A stretch of DNA of 64,000 bases, from assembly GCF_026914265.1 (NCBI RefSeq), contig NC_069124.1:90548628-90612627 (forward strand). The letters run 5' to 3'. This document shows positions 1-13,175 of this stretch, piece by piece. A program made the position numbers and the translations under genes. The notes under the pieces are model-generated. The model was not told where the DNA came from, made no database searches, and saw nothing but the letters and a program-made list of their open reading frames with translations. How positions within the stretch are numbered: position 1 is the first letter of the stretch; every line of letters begins with the position of its first letter. Source of the DNA: Mya arenaria. Its lineage: Eukaryota > Mollusca > Bivalvia > Myida > Myidae.

Positions 1-152
1 AAAATACAACATTGGTAGCTTGTCAATTTAAACAATTTACCACAATTTCTATCAATTTTATGCTCTACATAGCGATCATAAAAGGATCTTTTGTGGGTAT
101 ATCATGATTTGTATTATTGGCACTCCATAATTAGTTGTTAATTTATTTCAAG

Positions 153-3100
153 TTGGATGCGGAATGTCGTCATGAGATCTGCAAGAGATCATTGAAGATT
201 GCTCGTCAGCAAATGAGCAAGAAGAAACTGGCAGAAGATATGTAAGTGGCTTGGCTGAACACCTCTTGTATTGCAAATTTCTTTAAATTTGTTTTAGAGT
301 ATTTATCTGAACAAAACTATGTTCTAGTTTTCTTCTATGATAAGATCTATTGGTGAATGGGTTTTAACTTGCATCAAACAAACTGAAACGAGACACTTCT
401 ATATCTGATGTTAACTGCAATGTTTCTGTGCAGGAAGTCCTCCTGGGAGAGCACCTGCACTGTTGTCAATGGCTATCTTCAACATCTGTCCACACTGAGT
501 GACATGGTTGTCATGACAATGGCCTCATCAGAGGTCACTAGAGTGCAGGAGTACTTCCAAATCTACAACCTTTCGAAGGGAGACAGACAAGTAGTAGGAA
601 AACACTTTACATTTAATTAGTTAAAATGGACCATTATAAGCTTGTGAAAAGTGACTTTAAATCTACTTTCTGAAAAGTTAATATATTACTGTTTGCAAAT
701 GAAATAACCAAAGCATACTCATTAGTCAGTTAATACTCATGTTAACAATATCATTTTGCAATGAAAATACAGTCAATTTGAACCACTCCAAAACAAGTTT
801 TGAACAGTAGGTTTTCGGCACCAAAGATATTCGTATAAACGTGACATCCTTGTGAGTGTAATTTAAAGGTACTATTAAGTTGGATGATTGATGTAAAACA
901 ATGCAATCTGTAAATTTATAGATGCCTTGCAGGGGTATGAGCCCACCTTTTCAATAGTTAGTGCCAGGTGATATGTTAAAGAATTGCTGATGACAGCAGT
1001 CAGTTTCCTTTGATTTGAGAAGTCAAAGACAGGATATTGATGTTGCACTTGATTTGAAATTCACATGTCAGGTTTGGGAACACTTAAAGACACAATCATT
1101 CAATGCATGAAATTCTTCAAATGCTTACTTCATTAGCAAAGGTAAGTAAATTGATAATATTTTATTTTCAGGTATATGAGCTCCTTATCAGTATAGTTCT
1201 GGAAGGGTTGTTGCCCCTGGAGACGGTGAGTGAGTTGCTAGGGGTGATGGGACCACTGATGAATGATACAGACAGTCATAGGGATGTGTGCTCTCTGCAA
1301 TCACTAGTGCATGACAGCACAAAGCACATACTACTTACCCTCAGGTAACAGTCATAGTTTGCACCTTTAAAAATATATCAAGATTCAAAGTCATTAACTA
1401 TTTATATATATATATATATATTTCTATACTCTAAATGTGATGAAATTAAAGTATAAACAACTGGTTCCTGGATAGGGAATTAAAACAAATTGGTATTTTA
1501 AATCTACTACACAAGCACTGACATGATTTCAGTGGAAAGCCAAGTACATTTACACCGTTGGTGAAGACCGAGCCCTTGTCATGCCTAGAGAGCCTGCGGA
1601 ATGTTGTACAGAACATACAAGAGCACATAGAAGATGGGTAGGTTTTCCATTCAATCTTCAATGTAACCAAAATAATAACAATAAATGTATATTGTTTTAG
1701 ATGCACTTTTGACTGAGAGAAAATGATAACAATAAATGTATATTGTTTTAGATGCACTTTTGACTGAGAGAAATTATTTTATGTGTAATGATATGAGACT
1801 TTGTTTACACCCAGTGGTTCCTTGCTGACGTCAGAGCGACTTTTGTCCCAGCTGCGGCCTTTCTGCTCAGACTCCAGTGTTGAAGTCCAGCCACGCCTAG
1901 ATGTACTACACATACTGGAAAAGGTCAGCACTGTTACTATGTTCTTCACATACTGGAAAAGGTCAGCACTGTTTGCAAATGGAATTAGGATTTAAAGATG
2001 ATGAATGTTTATTAGCAGTGACGTTTACTCCATCCCTCATGCACGATATCCCTCTTAGCAAGTTTGGGGAAAGTCAAAATACTGCCAGTAATGGATGTAA
2101 AAGAATCACCTGACAAAACTCCTAAATTAAAGCTGCTAGACTGCTCCCATACTAAAATTTAAGGCCACCAGGTGTGCCACTTATATGATTGACAGCCAAC
2201 AACAGGCAGCAATAGTACTTGAGTCCATGATAATGAATATAAAGTCCATAGTAAATTTAGATGTATGGACAGAGTCCTTTGTGAATTAACACATATTGAC
2301 TATGACATTTGTGAATTAACACAGTCTTATTGACTGTGTCCTTAGTGAATATTTACATGTATTGATTGAGTCCATACTGAATTAACATGTATTGACTTAG
2401 TCCTTAGTGAATTAACATGAATTGACTTAGTCCATAGTGAATTAACATGTATTGATTGTATCCATAGTGAATTAACATGTATTGATTGTATCCATAGTGA
2501 ATTAACATGTATTGATTGTATCCATAGTGAATTAACATGTATTGATTGTATCCATAGTGAATTAACATGTATTGATTGTGTCCTTAGTGAATAACGCACA
2601 TTGACTTTGTCCATAGTGAATTAACATGAATTGACTTAGTCCATAGTGAATTAACATGAATTGACTTAGTCCATAGTGAATTAACATATATTGACTTAGT
2701 CCATAGTGAATTAACATGAATTGACTTAGTCCATAGTGAATTAACATGAATTGACTTAGTCCATAGTGAATTAACATGAATTGACTTAGTCCATAGTGAA
2801 TTAACATGAATTGACTTAGTCCATAGTGAATTAACATATATTGACTTAGTCCTTAGTGAATTAACATGAATTGACTTAGTCCATAGTGAATTAACATGTA
2901 TTGATTGTATCCATAGTGAATTAACATGTATTGATTGTATCCATAGTGAATTAACATGAATTGACTTAGTCCATACTGAATTAACATGAATTGACTTAGT
3001 CCATAGTGAATTAACATGAATTGACTTAGTCCATAGTGAATTAACATGAATTGACTTAGTCCATAGTGAATTAACATGAATTGACTTAGTCCATAGTGAA

Positions 3101-5492
3101 TTAACATGAATTGACTTAGTCCATAGTGAATTAACATATATTGACTTAGTCCATAGTGAATTAACATGAATTGACTTAGTCCATAGTGAATTAACATGAA
3201 TTGACTTAGTCCATAGTGAATTAACATTTATTGACTTTGTCCTTAGTGAATTAACATGAATTGACTTAGTCCATAGTGAATTAACATGTATTGATTGTAT
3301 CCATAGTGAATTAACATGTATTGACTGTGTCGTAAGTGAATTAACACATATTGACTGAGTCCATAGTGAATATACATGTATTGACTGTGTCGTAAGTGAA
3401 TTAACACATATTGACTGAGTCCATAGTGAATATACATGTATTGACTGTGTCGTAAGTGAATTAACACATATTGACTGAGTCCATAGTGAATATACATGTA
3501 TTGACTTAGTTCAAGGTGAATCTACATGAATTGTGTACATGGTGAATTTGTAAATAACGTATCATTCCTTCATACCTGTGTTCCAGAGTTTCAAGCTATC
3601 GGATGAGGACATGGTTCTGCTTCATCTCTACCGTACCCAGGCTGTTATCACAGACACTTGGCATGATTGCAAGGTACAGCCTCTTTCTGGGCTTATAGCA
3701 CCAGTGATAAACTTGTCAAGAGCTTTGTTAATCAAATTAACTGGAATCACATGATAGATATTATTATTCAATTTCTTTTTCAAAACCATTTTATTACACA
3801 AACCGCATCTTAATTGCCCGATGGTTTAAAATGTACATGTATTGACTGTTTAATTAAGTCTTAACATTGTTTGGTCTTCTTTTACTTATGACATATCAGA
3901 TCAGCCATGATGAGATAGCCACCGCCAAATCCAGGTGCAAGTTGTTTTTTACCTTGCTTGAGAAGACTATTCAAGCCAAGGGAGAAAACCAGGGAAAACT
4001 GGAGTTCTTTGCCCTTGTCAAGCTTCTCAAACTCTGGCCTGCTTTCCCAGCAAACATGTGAGTGATGTTAAATAGGGTTATTAATACTGCGTTTTGATCT
4101 GGAAGGTTGGATTGGACTCAAGTGGATTTTGCAGATTCACAAGGCGCAAGCTGAGTGACATCAAAATCTGCAAAAATCCACGACAGTCAAATATGACATT
4201 CTGGATCGAAACCCATTACTACTAGCCCTTTAATTATATACATTACTGATCACTTAAAAGCCATGTTTTAATAATAAATGTCATTTTAACGACACTATAA
4301 TTTGTTTTATGATGTTATTTTAACATCGCACAACGATACTTGTTATGACGTGATGTCACAAGAGTGGAATACAGCCATATTGCACAGGAGTGGAATACGG
4401 ACTTCCGTATTTTGCGATGTGTATTGCGTGTGGATTTATGATGGGTATATAAAAAAAAAGGAATTTCTCCTTTCTTGCCATCACTTTTCAATTAACAGCA
4501 AGAAACTATATGTTTTTTAATATTTGCTTAACTCCATGACATGTATTCCATGTTTAAGCTATTATTTATTTATTTATCAGCTGTGACCCTGAGAAGCCCT
4601 GGTTTGCCCTATTGAAGGAAATGGTAAAAAGTGGCTGTCGTGAAAACACTTCATTAGTTCTTGAAACCTTGAAATCGGAATGCACTACACTTTCTAGACA
4701 GGTATTCTACATTTTCTTTAATACCAAATCATACCAGTAATTGGTTATAATTTCAATTTCATTTTGTGTAATTCAAGTCAGTATCTAGTTTTACATGTAA
4801 AGCACCTATATTTTTAACAAAACAATATTTATTTTGTGTACAGGAGGCAGAGTCTTTGTTTGAGGAGTTGGAAGCGCAAGGCCACTGTGCTGAGGCTGTC
4901 AAGCTGGCCCTGATGTCAGGATACTCGGCCCTTCACTCTCCTGCCCTGCTAACCCTCGCCAATATGCCACAGGTGCACCCCTATTCTATGCCCTTATGGC
5001 TAACAGCCTAACCCCTGTTCCATTCCACAATGCTCTGTGACTTCAGCATATGTTTGTTATTGATATGATAAGTATTGTATAACATTCAAATAAAGGAAAA
5101 TGACTTAAAATCTACATATAAGTGAAGTTATAAATTCAATCTATTACATAAAACTATAACATTCACTGCATTGTTTCCCTAATAAGCACATCATTTTCAT
5201 TTTGTAGATATCTGAAGATACGGAGCTGATCACTCTTATTTTGCGACATCGTCTAGTCCCACAATTGGTTTCATCTGCGCATTACCCAATCATTGTGCAA
5301 TATCTACTAGCTAATCAAGAGCCAGAACCGGGATCACATGAGTACCTCTCTGTGCAGGGATTGGCTGTTCAATTGAAGGAGGATGGATATGAAGCTGAGG
5401 CTGGAAGCTTGATGTATCAAGTGAAGACCACGCCCCCAGTATTACAGACGTTTGGAGGTGCTCTTGGTGCTATGTCTAAATGGTTCAAGTGA
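153..5492 (+). CDS. NBAS: NBAS-like protein, C-terminal part (10 exons; gene continues upstream of the window)
   Basis: Exons: 153-241, 434-590, 1172-1344, 1533-1637, 1815-1923, 3587-3673, 3900-4057, 4581-4701, 4844-4972 and 5208-5492 (TGA at 5490). All introns are GT-AG and the phases join into one open frame of 470 residues plus stop. The protein is alpha-helical in character, with stretches such as DEDMVLLHLYRTQAVITDTW and a C-terminus containing DGYEAEAGSLMYQVKTTPPV. I recognise this as the C-terminal region of NBAS, a large (about 2,400 aa in human) subunit of the NRZ/Dsl1 tether that acts with syntaxin 18 in Golgi-to-ER retrograde transport and also takes part in mRNA decay. The Sec39 domain would lie upstream, outside the window. 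The gene is tail-to-tail with FAM221B. A likely polyadenylation signal AATAAA lies at 5905-5910. The family call comes from remembered similarity, not from a search; other large Sec39/ROD-like helical proteins are the alternative. Confidence 0.7.
1675..1773. repeat. 51-bp direct duplication in NBAS intron 4
   Basis: Two nearly identical copies (starting at 1675 and 1726) of a 51-bp stretch containing AATGTATATTGTTTTAGATG lie between the donor at 1638 and the acceptor at 1814. Near identity implies a recent duplication. Confidence 0.85.
1899..1974 (+). repeat. Tandem duplication of the NBAS exon 5 tail and its splice donor
   Basis: The last codons of exon 5 with the donor (CATACTGGAAAAGGTCAGCA, donor at 1924) are repeated about 39 bp downstream in the intron, with the same GTCAGCACTGTT. 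The second copy therefore carries a decoy 5' splice site. Using it would extend the exon by 39 bp, in frame. Confidence 0.85.
2262..3535. repeat. Minisatellite, 30-bp unit, about 42 copies, NBAS intron 5
   Basis: The consensus unit includes TTGACTTAGTCCATAGTGAA followed by TTAACATGAA. Variants alternate GACTTAGT, GATTGTAT and GACTGTGT; near 3320-3490 the arrangement becomes a 60-bp higher-order repeat with GTCGTAAGTG. The array fills most of the intron and stops about 50 bp before the exon 6 acceptor. Because the unit is a multiple of 3 and lacks stops on the minus strand, long spurious antisense ORFs appear here. Confidence 0.95.
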
Positions 5493-7655
5493 TCTTATAA
5501 CTGCATGTTGCTATTAAACACTTAAATAATAATAGTTTTGTTGGAATATTAGACATTTTGAGGGTAAGAAAATTAAATAAGATGCTTCAGAGTTACGAAT
5601 TCACAATTTGAGAAATGTTTCTAAAGGGCAGAAGGAAATTTCAGTTTTAATGGTTTTGTGAGTTGTGATATATTTATTGAAATTAAATGCTTATCTACCA
5701 AAAAAATTATTTGTTTGTTATTGAAGAAAAAGGTTAGGGTATTGTTGCCCTGATGGTGATAGTGGCATTGTGCAAACACTTTGGATGGCTAAAGGTCAGA
5801 ACCTTTCAAGTCATTCACATTGAACATTTTTTGTGACGATGGGCATTTGTAAGGTTCATCACTTGCTAAAATTAGTTGGGTAGTTGTGCCTCTTAAAAAA
5901 ACATAATAAAACATGCAAACATTGGCATTTGCTTGTAGCAGTACTCTTGCGCATTAAGTACATGGCCCTCTACTGCCAGTAGTTGTAATGGTGAATATGG
6001 TGGAGCTGGACAGACCAGTGCTAACAAGGAAAAATCTTCAGAATTAGGAAAATCTTTAATCTAAAAGCTAAAGAACAAGCACGGATCTCTTGAACATCCT
6101 TAACCTTATTGTAAGTCCAAGCATTGCAATAGCAATTAGTTAAAGTTGATTGCCTCCTTGTGCTACAATGTTGCAGTATACTGATAGTACAGGTTACGGT
6201 TTAAGCTTAAGAGTTATGGAAGGGTGCTGCACCTTATTGTTATTTAGTAGCACCCTTCTGCCCTCCTGAAGACCAGCATGGGAACCATTCTGCCTTCTTA
6301 GAATTAAATACTTAGGATAATAAAAAATTTCTTTGGTTTTGATTAAAACTTGTTGTAAGATAAAAAATATATACAGCCCAACACTATGTGCCCTTTTCTT
6401 TTTTTGCATCATTTTCCTAATCTGCAGCACCCAGTCACTAATCTCAAGCACCCTGTCCATAATCTCAAGCACCCTGTCCATAATCTTAAGCACCCTGTCC
6501 ATAATCTCAAGCACCCTGTTCATAATCTCAAGCACCCTATCCATAATCTCAAGCACTCTGTACTCTTGAAAACCTGGCTTAAACTCTACAGTACATCACT
6601 GGTAACAAAATTATAAAATTTAATAAAGTGAAACATTTTTTTAACAGGCCATTAAAACAAAATTCAGATTATAACAGAGAGCAACATGTTTAGTTTTCAC
6701 CAAAATGCAATTATCTTAAAAATCACCTTCCATTCAAACAATAAACTTATTTACTTAAAATGCTTAACAAGGTATTCGATGCAGAAGTTATGTACAATGC
6801 CTGGTGACCCCATACAAGTTCGATATCATTTAAAAAAGGGCATTGTACAATGATTACAAATGTGTAAAATAAGTGTCCTAAAATACAGTATTGGTTGAGA
6901 AAGAACAAACTATTTGATGGGTAATAAATAACTGGGATGGAGTTTTATTTGCATTTACTGATGTCAATGAATATGCAGGTAACAGCTCAACAAAGCATAA
7001 CAACAAATAGATATACACAGGCACAATAAATGAAAATGTAAAAGTCTCAAATTATCACAGTATTGAAATACATCTGTATATAAATTCTAAAAACATATAT
7101 AACAAATTTATCACAGAATTAAAATACAGCTGTACGACATAGTAAATAACCATCGATAACCCTTGATTACTTGAAAAAAGATGTTAATAGCCTTATATCA
7201 AGAATGTTATATAATCAATACCATTATGAACAGGGGTTGTTTTTTTTAAAAGAAAGTGGTTTAAATTGAGATCAACAATTCAGCATAAACTATGAACAGT
7301 CATTGTGGACAGGCTCATTGCAAAGGAAAACCTTGAACACAAAAAACTAATCAGTCCATGTCACCAACATGTTTGGAATTGGGTCTGTATGTGTCTGTTA
7401 TACAACTTACATGGCCGCATACATTTCAAACAAAATGTGCAAAAAAGAAAAATGAACTTATGATAAGCCCTTATTTTTTTCCCTAGATAAGATAAAAGCA
7501 ATTTGAATAAAGCACAAGTAAATGATTGTGTAATCTACCTATTACATATTTGTGACTTAATATAAGGTGTGATTATCAATATTTACTGCTCCCTAAAATG
7601 TAGCTGTGCTATAGGATCAATGAAAGCCAAGGCAACGTAACAACTTTGGTGATGT
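5493..7655. other. Convergent intergenic region and 3' UTRs of NBAS and FAM221B
   Basis: AT-rich sequence between the NBAS stop and the FAM221B stop. It should hold both 3' UTRs. Apart from a 21-bp minisatellite at 6426-6563 and A/T homopolymers I see no gene or element. Confidence 0.6.
6426..6563. repeat. Minisatellite, 21-bp unit, about 6 copies
   Basis: Repeats of CATAATCTCAAGCACCCTGT with few substitutions, between NBAS and FAM221B. The ORFs over it on both strands are produced by the repeat. Confidence 0.9.
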
Positions 7656-10600
7656 TCAGTCATAAACTGGCTTGAATCCTGATTTTGAGGCCCCCTGTTG
7701 TGGGAAGGGTTGGTGGTTGCCAGCCTCTATCTGTTTGCGTCTGGGGATGGAGCCCTCTCCCTGGACCAGGGCCAGGTAACGAGAGTCATCATCCTCATCA
7801 CCCGTCAACGCGATGTTCCGTAAGTGCGGCATCTCCGCAAATGGCAGGTACATTTCGCCTGAAAGTAAATATCAAATGTTCAGGAACTTATGCATCTATA
7901 TAATAGATCTTTGAATAGTTAACCATAAAAAAAGAAAATGTTGTGATAAAAAATAAATAAGCATCAAGTAACTTGTCATTCTCGTACACCACAGTGATGA
8001 TGCTTCTGATGAATGAGAATGGTAACTAACGGGAAACTGAAAAAAAAATTCTCCATTTAATCTTCAATTTTGAAAGACATTCTTACCAACAGGCAAGCCC
8101 TTGACCACTCTGTCATCTTCCGTCTCGAAGAATGTTTCGTGGTCTTCCCAATGTTTGTCACAGGCCGCACACAGGAAATTGGAGTTGAAGTGCCCACAAC
8201 CACAATCTTGTGATGGAAAAGATTAAAGAAAGGGGAGTAACTGGTTTGGTAAGAAAATATCTTAGACTGAATACAGGCAAAATAGATCAACTTGTTAATT
8301 TTGGAAAACTTCAATACAATAATGTTTGAATTGCATGATCACTCCTGTGTTAAATATTTTGCTTACTTTTCTTGCATCTTCTCGAGCCAGCAGCCTCATG
8401 CTCCTCATGCGTGTGTTTGCAACGACACTTTGCCCTCCATGTGCTTGGGTCAAAGTCCCGACGTCGCTGCAACCAGAACTCCCCCACATCCTCCGCCCGG
8501 GAAGGCACCCATGCAAATCCCTTACACTTGCATCCACCCTGAACACATGGCACCCTCACACTCTTTCCTGAAACCGGAATTGCAATTTAAATAAGAGCAC
8601 CAACTGTCACAAAATACGCACGTCCGAATTTTTTCGACACCAAATTTGATGAAAACTGATGGTACGTTAAGACAAATTAAGAGAGCAGATACTGTAGATA
8701 AAGTTATTGCAATTCAAAGGTCATATCTCTGGAGTGACTAAGGTGACATGGCTGGTAACCAAACCTGAATAAGTCATTCTGCACATACAGATTCTGACCA
8801 AATTTGGTGATGATTGGAGAGGCTTTTACAAGACCAATTTTAGGTAATTTCTATAATTATAGGGGCAATTACTCTTGAGTGACTAAAGCGATATGGCTGC
8901 TTATAGAAGCTGATCAAGATAGCATGCCCATACACATTCTGACCATTGGTGGTGAATGGACAAAGGATTCTAAAATTATTGATCAGACAAACTGACTATA
9001 CGGTAGGTAATTCTTATAACTAAAGGGTGATAACTCTGGATCTTTCCAGTGATATGGCTGGTTATGTACATGTCAGAGATATTCTTAACATACACATTCT
9101 GACCAAATTTGGTGATGCAGCAAAGGCTTCTTAAGTTAAGACAGATCAATTTTATGTAATTTTTATAAGTAATGGGCGATAACTCTCAAAGGACTGAAGC
9201 AATATGGCTGGGTATGGAACTTGTCCAAAAATTGCTGATTCAGCACCCAAAACTACACATAATCATGTTAAAGCATACAAAACTACACTTAATTGTGTTT
9301 CAGCACACACAAAATACAATTTATCCTGTTAAAATACAAAAAGACACATAATCATGTTTAAGCAACAAAACTACACATAATCCAGTGTCAGCACAAAAAA
9401 CAACACATAATCATGTTTCAGCACACCAAACTACACATAATCATGTACCAGCAGACTTAACTACTCATAATCATGTTTCAGCAGACTTAACTACACATAA
9501 TCATGTATCAGCAGACTTAACTACACATAATCATGTATCAGCAGACTTAACTACACATAATCATGTTTCAGCAGACTCAACTACACATAATCATGTATCA
9601 GCAGACTTAACTACACATAATCATGTTTCAGCAGACTTTACTACACATAATCATGTTTCAGCAGACTTAACTACACATAATCATGTATCAGCAGACTTAA
9701 CTACACATAATCATGTTTCAGCAATCTTAACTACACATAATCATGTTTCAGCACACTAAACTAAACATAATCATGTTCCAGCATACTTCACTACACATAA
9801 TCATGAATCAGCACACTTAACTACACATAATCAAGTTTCAGCACACTAAACTATACATAATCATGTTTCAGTACACATTTCAGTACACTAAACTACACAT
9901 AATCATGTTTACACACACAAAACTACACATAATTATGTTTCAGTACCTGTGTACTGTGCATGTTCTCCCAGGAGATGGCCACAGAAGCACTTGGACATGT
10001 CATTAACCCGCTGACAGTCGTGTTTGAACTCTGGCAGTCTCCAGCCAATGTATATGCCTGTAAAAATGAATATGACTTGTACACTGCATGATCATTATTT
10101 TAACCAAATTTCAGAAGAATAACTGTTAGATTTTGGAAGTATTTCACTCCACAAACTCTAGTAAAGCTTTTATATTAAGTTAAAATGAAATCATAGGGTA
10201 TATAACTCGTACATGACCTGCTACAACTAACAAATTGTGTTTGGCGGTTTTACATTCAATGGTGATCATGTTATTAAGTCTACAACTGTTTAAAATGTTT
10301 GATCCACAAATTACCATATAAGCAAGACAAGAGCCGTCGTAAGACAGCGCGCTCGACTACGCCGCTTTGATTTAGAATACAATAACGATGTAATAATACC
10401 AAGTTTGGTATCTTTATGTCAAACCTAACTAAAATTATTTGATACATAAGGTGACTTTGATGCTGCCCTCCCACCAGCAAGTCATTCAAATAACTTGATT
10501 TCCCATTATGAAAATGTGGTTAAGAATACACAAATATGCCTTTCAAAGGAAATTAAAAAAAAAAAATCAAGGGCCATAACTTGTATTTAGGCTTAAAACG

Positions 10601-13175
10601 GAGTTATGTTTCTTGTTGTACAATGGTTGTAAATAACTTTGAATTTTATTAAGTGCATTTAATGAACAGTATAGTAGTTTTTTTTATTAAAATCCCAACT
10701 TGCCCTTAACTTTTACTTGCCGAAAACTTTAACCTAAGTCAATCAGGGGTCATAACTTGTATTAACGATATGGAGTTATGTAACCTCATTGGGTGATGGT
10801 CCTGAAAAATTGTGTGAAGTATTAAGTCAATTGAATGAAGGGTTAGAAGTAATTAAACAATATCCTAACCTGCCCTAAAACTTTAACCTAAGTTCCATAG
10901 TCAATCAGGGGCCATAATTTGTATAAAAGATAATATGGAGTTATCTAACCTCATTATGTGATGGCTCTGAAACTCTGTGTGAAGTATTAAGTCAATTGAA
11001 TAAATGGTATTGGAGTTTTAAGTGAAAATCCCAACTTGCCCTAAAACTTTAACCCGCCCTAAAACTTTAACCTAAGTCAATCAGGGGCCATAACTTGTAT
11101 TTAGGATAATATGGAGTTATGAAACCTCATTGTGTGATGGTCCTGAACAACTGTGTGAAGTATTAAGTCAATTGAACAAAGGATATAGAAGTTATTAATA
11201 AATATTCCAACTTGCCCTAAAACTTTAACCGAAGTTCCATAGTCAATCAGGGGCCATAATCTGTGTAAAGAATAATATGGAGTTATCTAACCTCATCATG
11301 TGATGGCCCTGAACAACTGCGTGAAGTAATAAGTCAATTGAATGTAGGGTATTGGACTAATAAGAAAAATCCCAACTTGCCCTTAAACTTTAACCGGACG
11401 CCGACGCTGGGGCGAGTAGTATAGCCCTCCTTTTTTTCGAATAGTCGAGCTAAAAATAAGTTCAAGGGCACACAAAAAGTGTCGAATGACTTTGCCACAA
11501 CTGATGAACCCTATGTTAGGCATAATAGTAAACATCATAGGGATCATTCTATTAAGGTTCAGAACAGTACCTCAAACTGTGTATATAGTTTACAAACTCT
11601 TATTATAACCTCTCTTGTTGGAAGGCTGTTACTCAAAGGTGCAGTCTTGTGTATATTTGAAATTTATTGATGATTTTTCAAAATCTTCTCCAGGGAACAT
11701 GTATGTATTCATTGAAAAGGTTAACTCCTATTCTTAATTGATGTATAATTTACTGCTGATACCTGTCTGCTGTGATTTGACTGCTGCTTCTGTTTCTTGG
11801 TCGAACAGCTTTTTAAGTCTTGGGGCAAAATCTGGGTTCATGGCACGAGCAAATGATTCCACATCATAATTTTTTGCAGGTTCAATCTTTCGCATTGTAT
11901 AACCTATAATTTATATGTTATAAAACAAAGTTTTTAAAATAGTGTGAAAGCCGAAAATGCTTATTATTATAACATCCAGTAAATTTTTATTAACTATACT
12001 ATTTGTAGTAAAGCGAGTCAGTGATATATGTTTCCTACCTTCAGGGACCAGCATTCCATCCTTCTTGGTCATGGGTATTGGGGCAGGCATGTTTCTGGGA
12101 ACCACTGCCCGGCCGCCTCGTGGAACAACTGATTTTCCAGCAACACCGCCTGTCCCACCTGCCTGTAATTTCACATGTAAAATTTTAAGTCAAGTTATAT
12201 TCTCATGTTTATACTTTTAAAATTACTGTTTTTAACTTAATTACAAATCTACATTTAGCAATAAATGTTAGTTTTCAAAGATGTAATATAAAAACTGACA
12301 ATGACTAATCTGAAAGCATAAAACATGACACATTTGTGTCATTACATACATATATATGCAAAACAATGTAGAAAATAGTAACCCATGTAACAATGTACAA
12401 TAAAATTTAAACATCTTTGGTTAATGTGACAACATCTGTCAAGGTACAGATTCACAATCTCATCAATTTTATGTTGAAAATTGTTCATTTTATGGACAGT
12501 AAATCATCCTTCAAGTTATGCAAGGGAGGGCACAAATACCAAACACTTCAAAAGCAAAAATACATGGTCATACAATTAGAATTAATAAGTATGCTATATT
12601 AAATGAACACTACTGTAAGATGCAAAGTTATTTATTGTTTCCGATGTATTTCAAAACATGCGATTCAAATGTATAGTGTGATTTCTATTTCGATTTCATT
12701 TTTAAAAAAATTCTCAACACAACAAGATGAAACTTCGTTGTGTGACCAAGGCAAGCCTCTGTATTGATCAAGATCATTGAATAATCGATCACAGTTAACA
12801 AACATGTGCTTTAGCAGGTGTTTGGGATTTGTGCCCTGTTCAGAAATGTACCGTCAACCAGTACCCCCTTTAGTGATGAAACTACAAATAATATTTAACA
12901 ACTTGGAATGGTCAGAATGTTTATATTAATATGAACAGCATAGAACTTTCGGTCTATCAACGTTTTCATTATTGCAAAATAGGATTCCATCACTAGATTC
13001 ATGATTTAACAGAATGTTGAATTAAAACAAAAAATAAATAAATCATTCCCTGTCAATACTTAACACGTTTCAACTTTATTCATTTTTGAATTATGTCCAT
13101 AAACCTAAAAAGGCTTGTGTATTGGCATACCTTGTTGGATGCTGCTGATTTTGATGGTGGCTGCCTTTTACTCAT
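7656..13175 (-). CDS. FAM221B: FAM221B, complete (7 exons, 314 aa)
   Basis: Exons in coding order: 13175-13131 (ATG at 13175), 12162-12039, 11903-11763, 10057-9947, 8567-8367, 8206-8087 and 7858-7656. The total is 945 bp with consistent phases. Family hallmarks in order are GIYIGWRLPEFKHDCQR and CFCGHLLGEH (exon 4), CKCKGFAWVPSRAEDVGEFW and CRCKHTHEEHE (exon 5), and CGCGHFNSNFLCAACDKHWE with HETFFETEDD (exon 6). The last exon gives LPFAEMPHLRNIALTG and a basic, Gln/Gly-rich tail. The paired Cys/His clusters suggest zinc binding. FAM221B is a conserved animal protein of unknown biochemical role, linked to ciliated or testis tissue in vertebrates (from memory). The N-terminus (first 55 residues) is Gly/Pro/Arg-rich and likely disordered. 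A 30-bp minisatellite reaches the exon 4 donor, and a hAT element lies 431 bp upstream of the ATG. Confidence 0.9.
8630..9240. repeat. Degenerate dispersed-type repeat, about 4 units of 130-175 bp, FAM221B intron 4
   Basis: Recurring phrases ACCAAATTTGGTGATG, AATATGGCTGG and GATAACTCT mark four diverged units starting near 8634, 8807, 8940 and 9100. This looks like an old dispersed repeat rather than coding sequence. Confidence 0.6.
9243..9946. repeat. Minisatellite, 30-bp unit, about 23 copies, reaching the FAM221B exon 4 splice donor
   Basis: Consensus AACTACACATAATCATGTTT followed by CAGCAGACTT. On the gene strand the unit reads GTACTGAAACAT..., and the last unit is the exon 4 donor itself (exon ends at 9947, intron starts GTACTGAAACAT). 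The array thus starts at intron base +1. The 124-aa plus-strand ORF over it is an artefact of a stop-free 30-bp unit. Confidence 0.95.
10325..11458. repeat. Composite dispersed repeat with about 5 internal 160-176-bp units, FAM221B intron 3
   Basis: The left edge (CAAGAGCCGTCGTAAGACAG, then CGCGCTCGACT) and the right edge (GGGGCGAGTAGTATAGCCCT, then TCGAGCTAAAAA) look like the ends of a dispersed element. Between them the phrase TCAATCAGGGGCCATAACTT recurs near 10566, 10739, 10901, 11077 and 11243, each followed by TATGGAGTTAT and AGTATTAAGTCAATTGAA. The left edge resembles a tRNA-type A box, so this may be an internally amplified SINE-like or non-autonomous element. Class not settled. Confidence 0.6.

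Noticed and set aside
2342-3497. Minus-strand ORFs with repeated MLIHYGLSQF peptides
   Set aside because: Products of the 30-bp minisatellite in an NBAS intron.
9385-9759. Plus-strand ORF of THNHVSAD repeats
   Set aside because: Product of the 30-bp minisatellite in a FAM221B intron.
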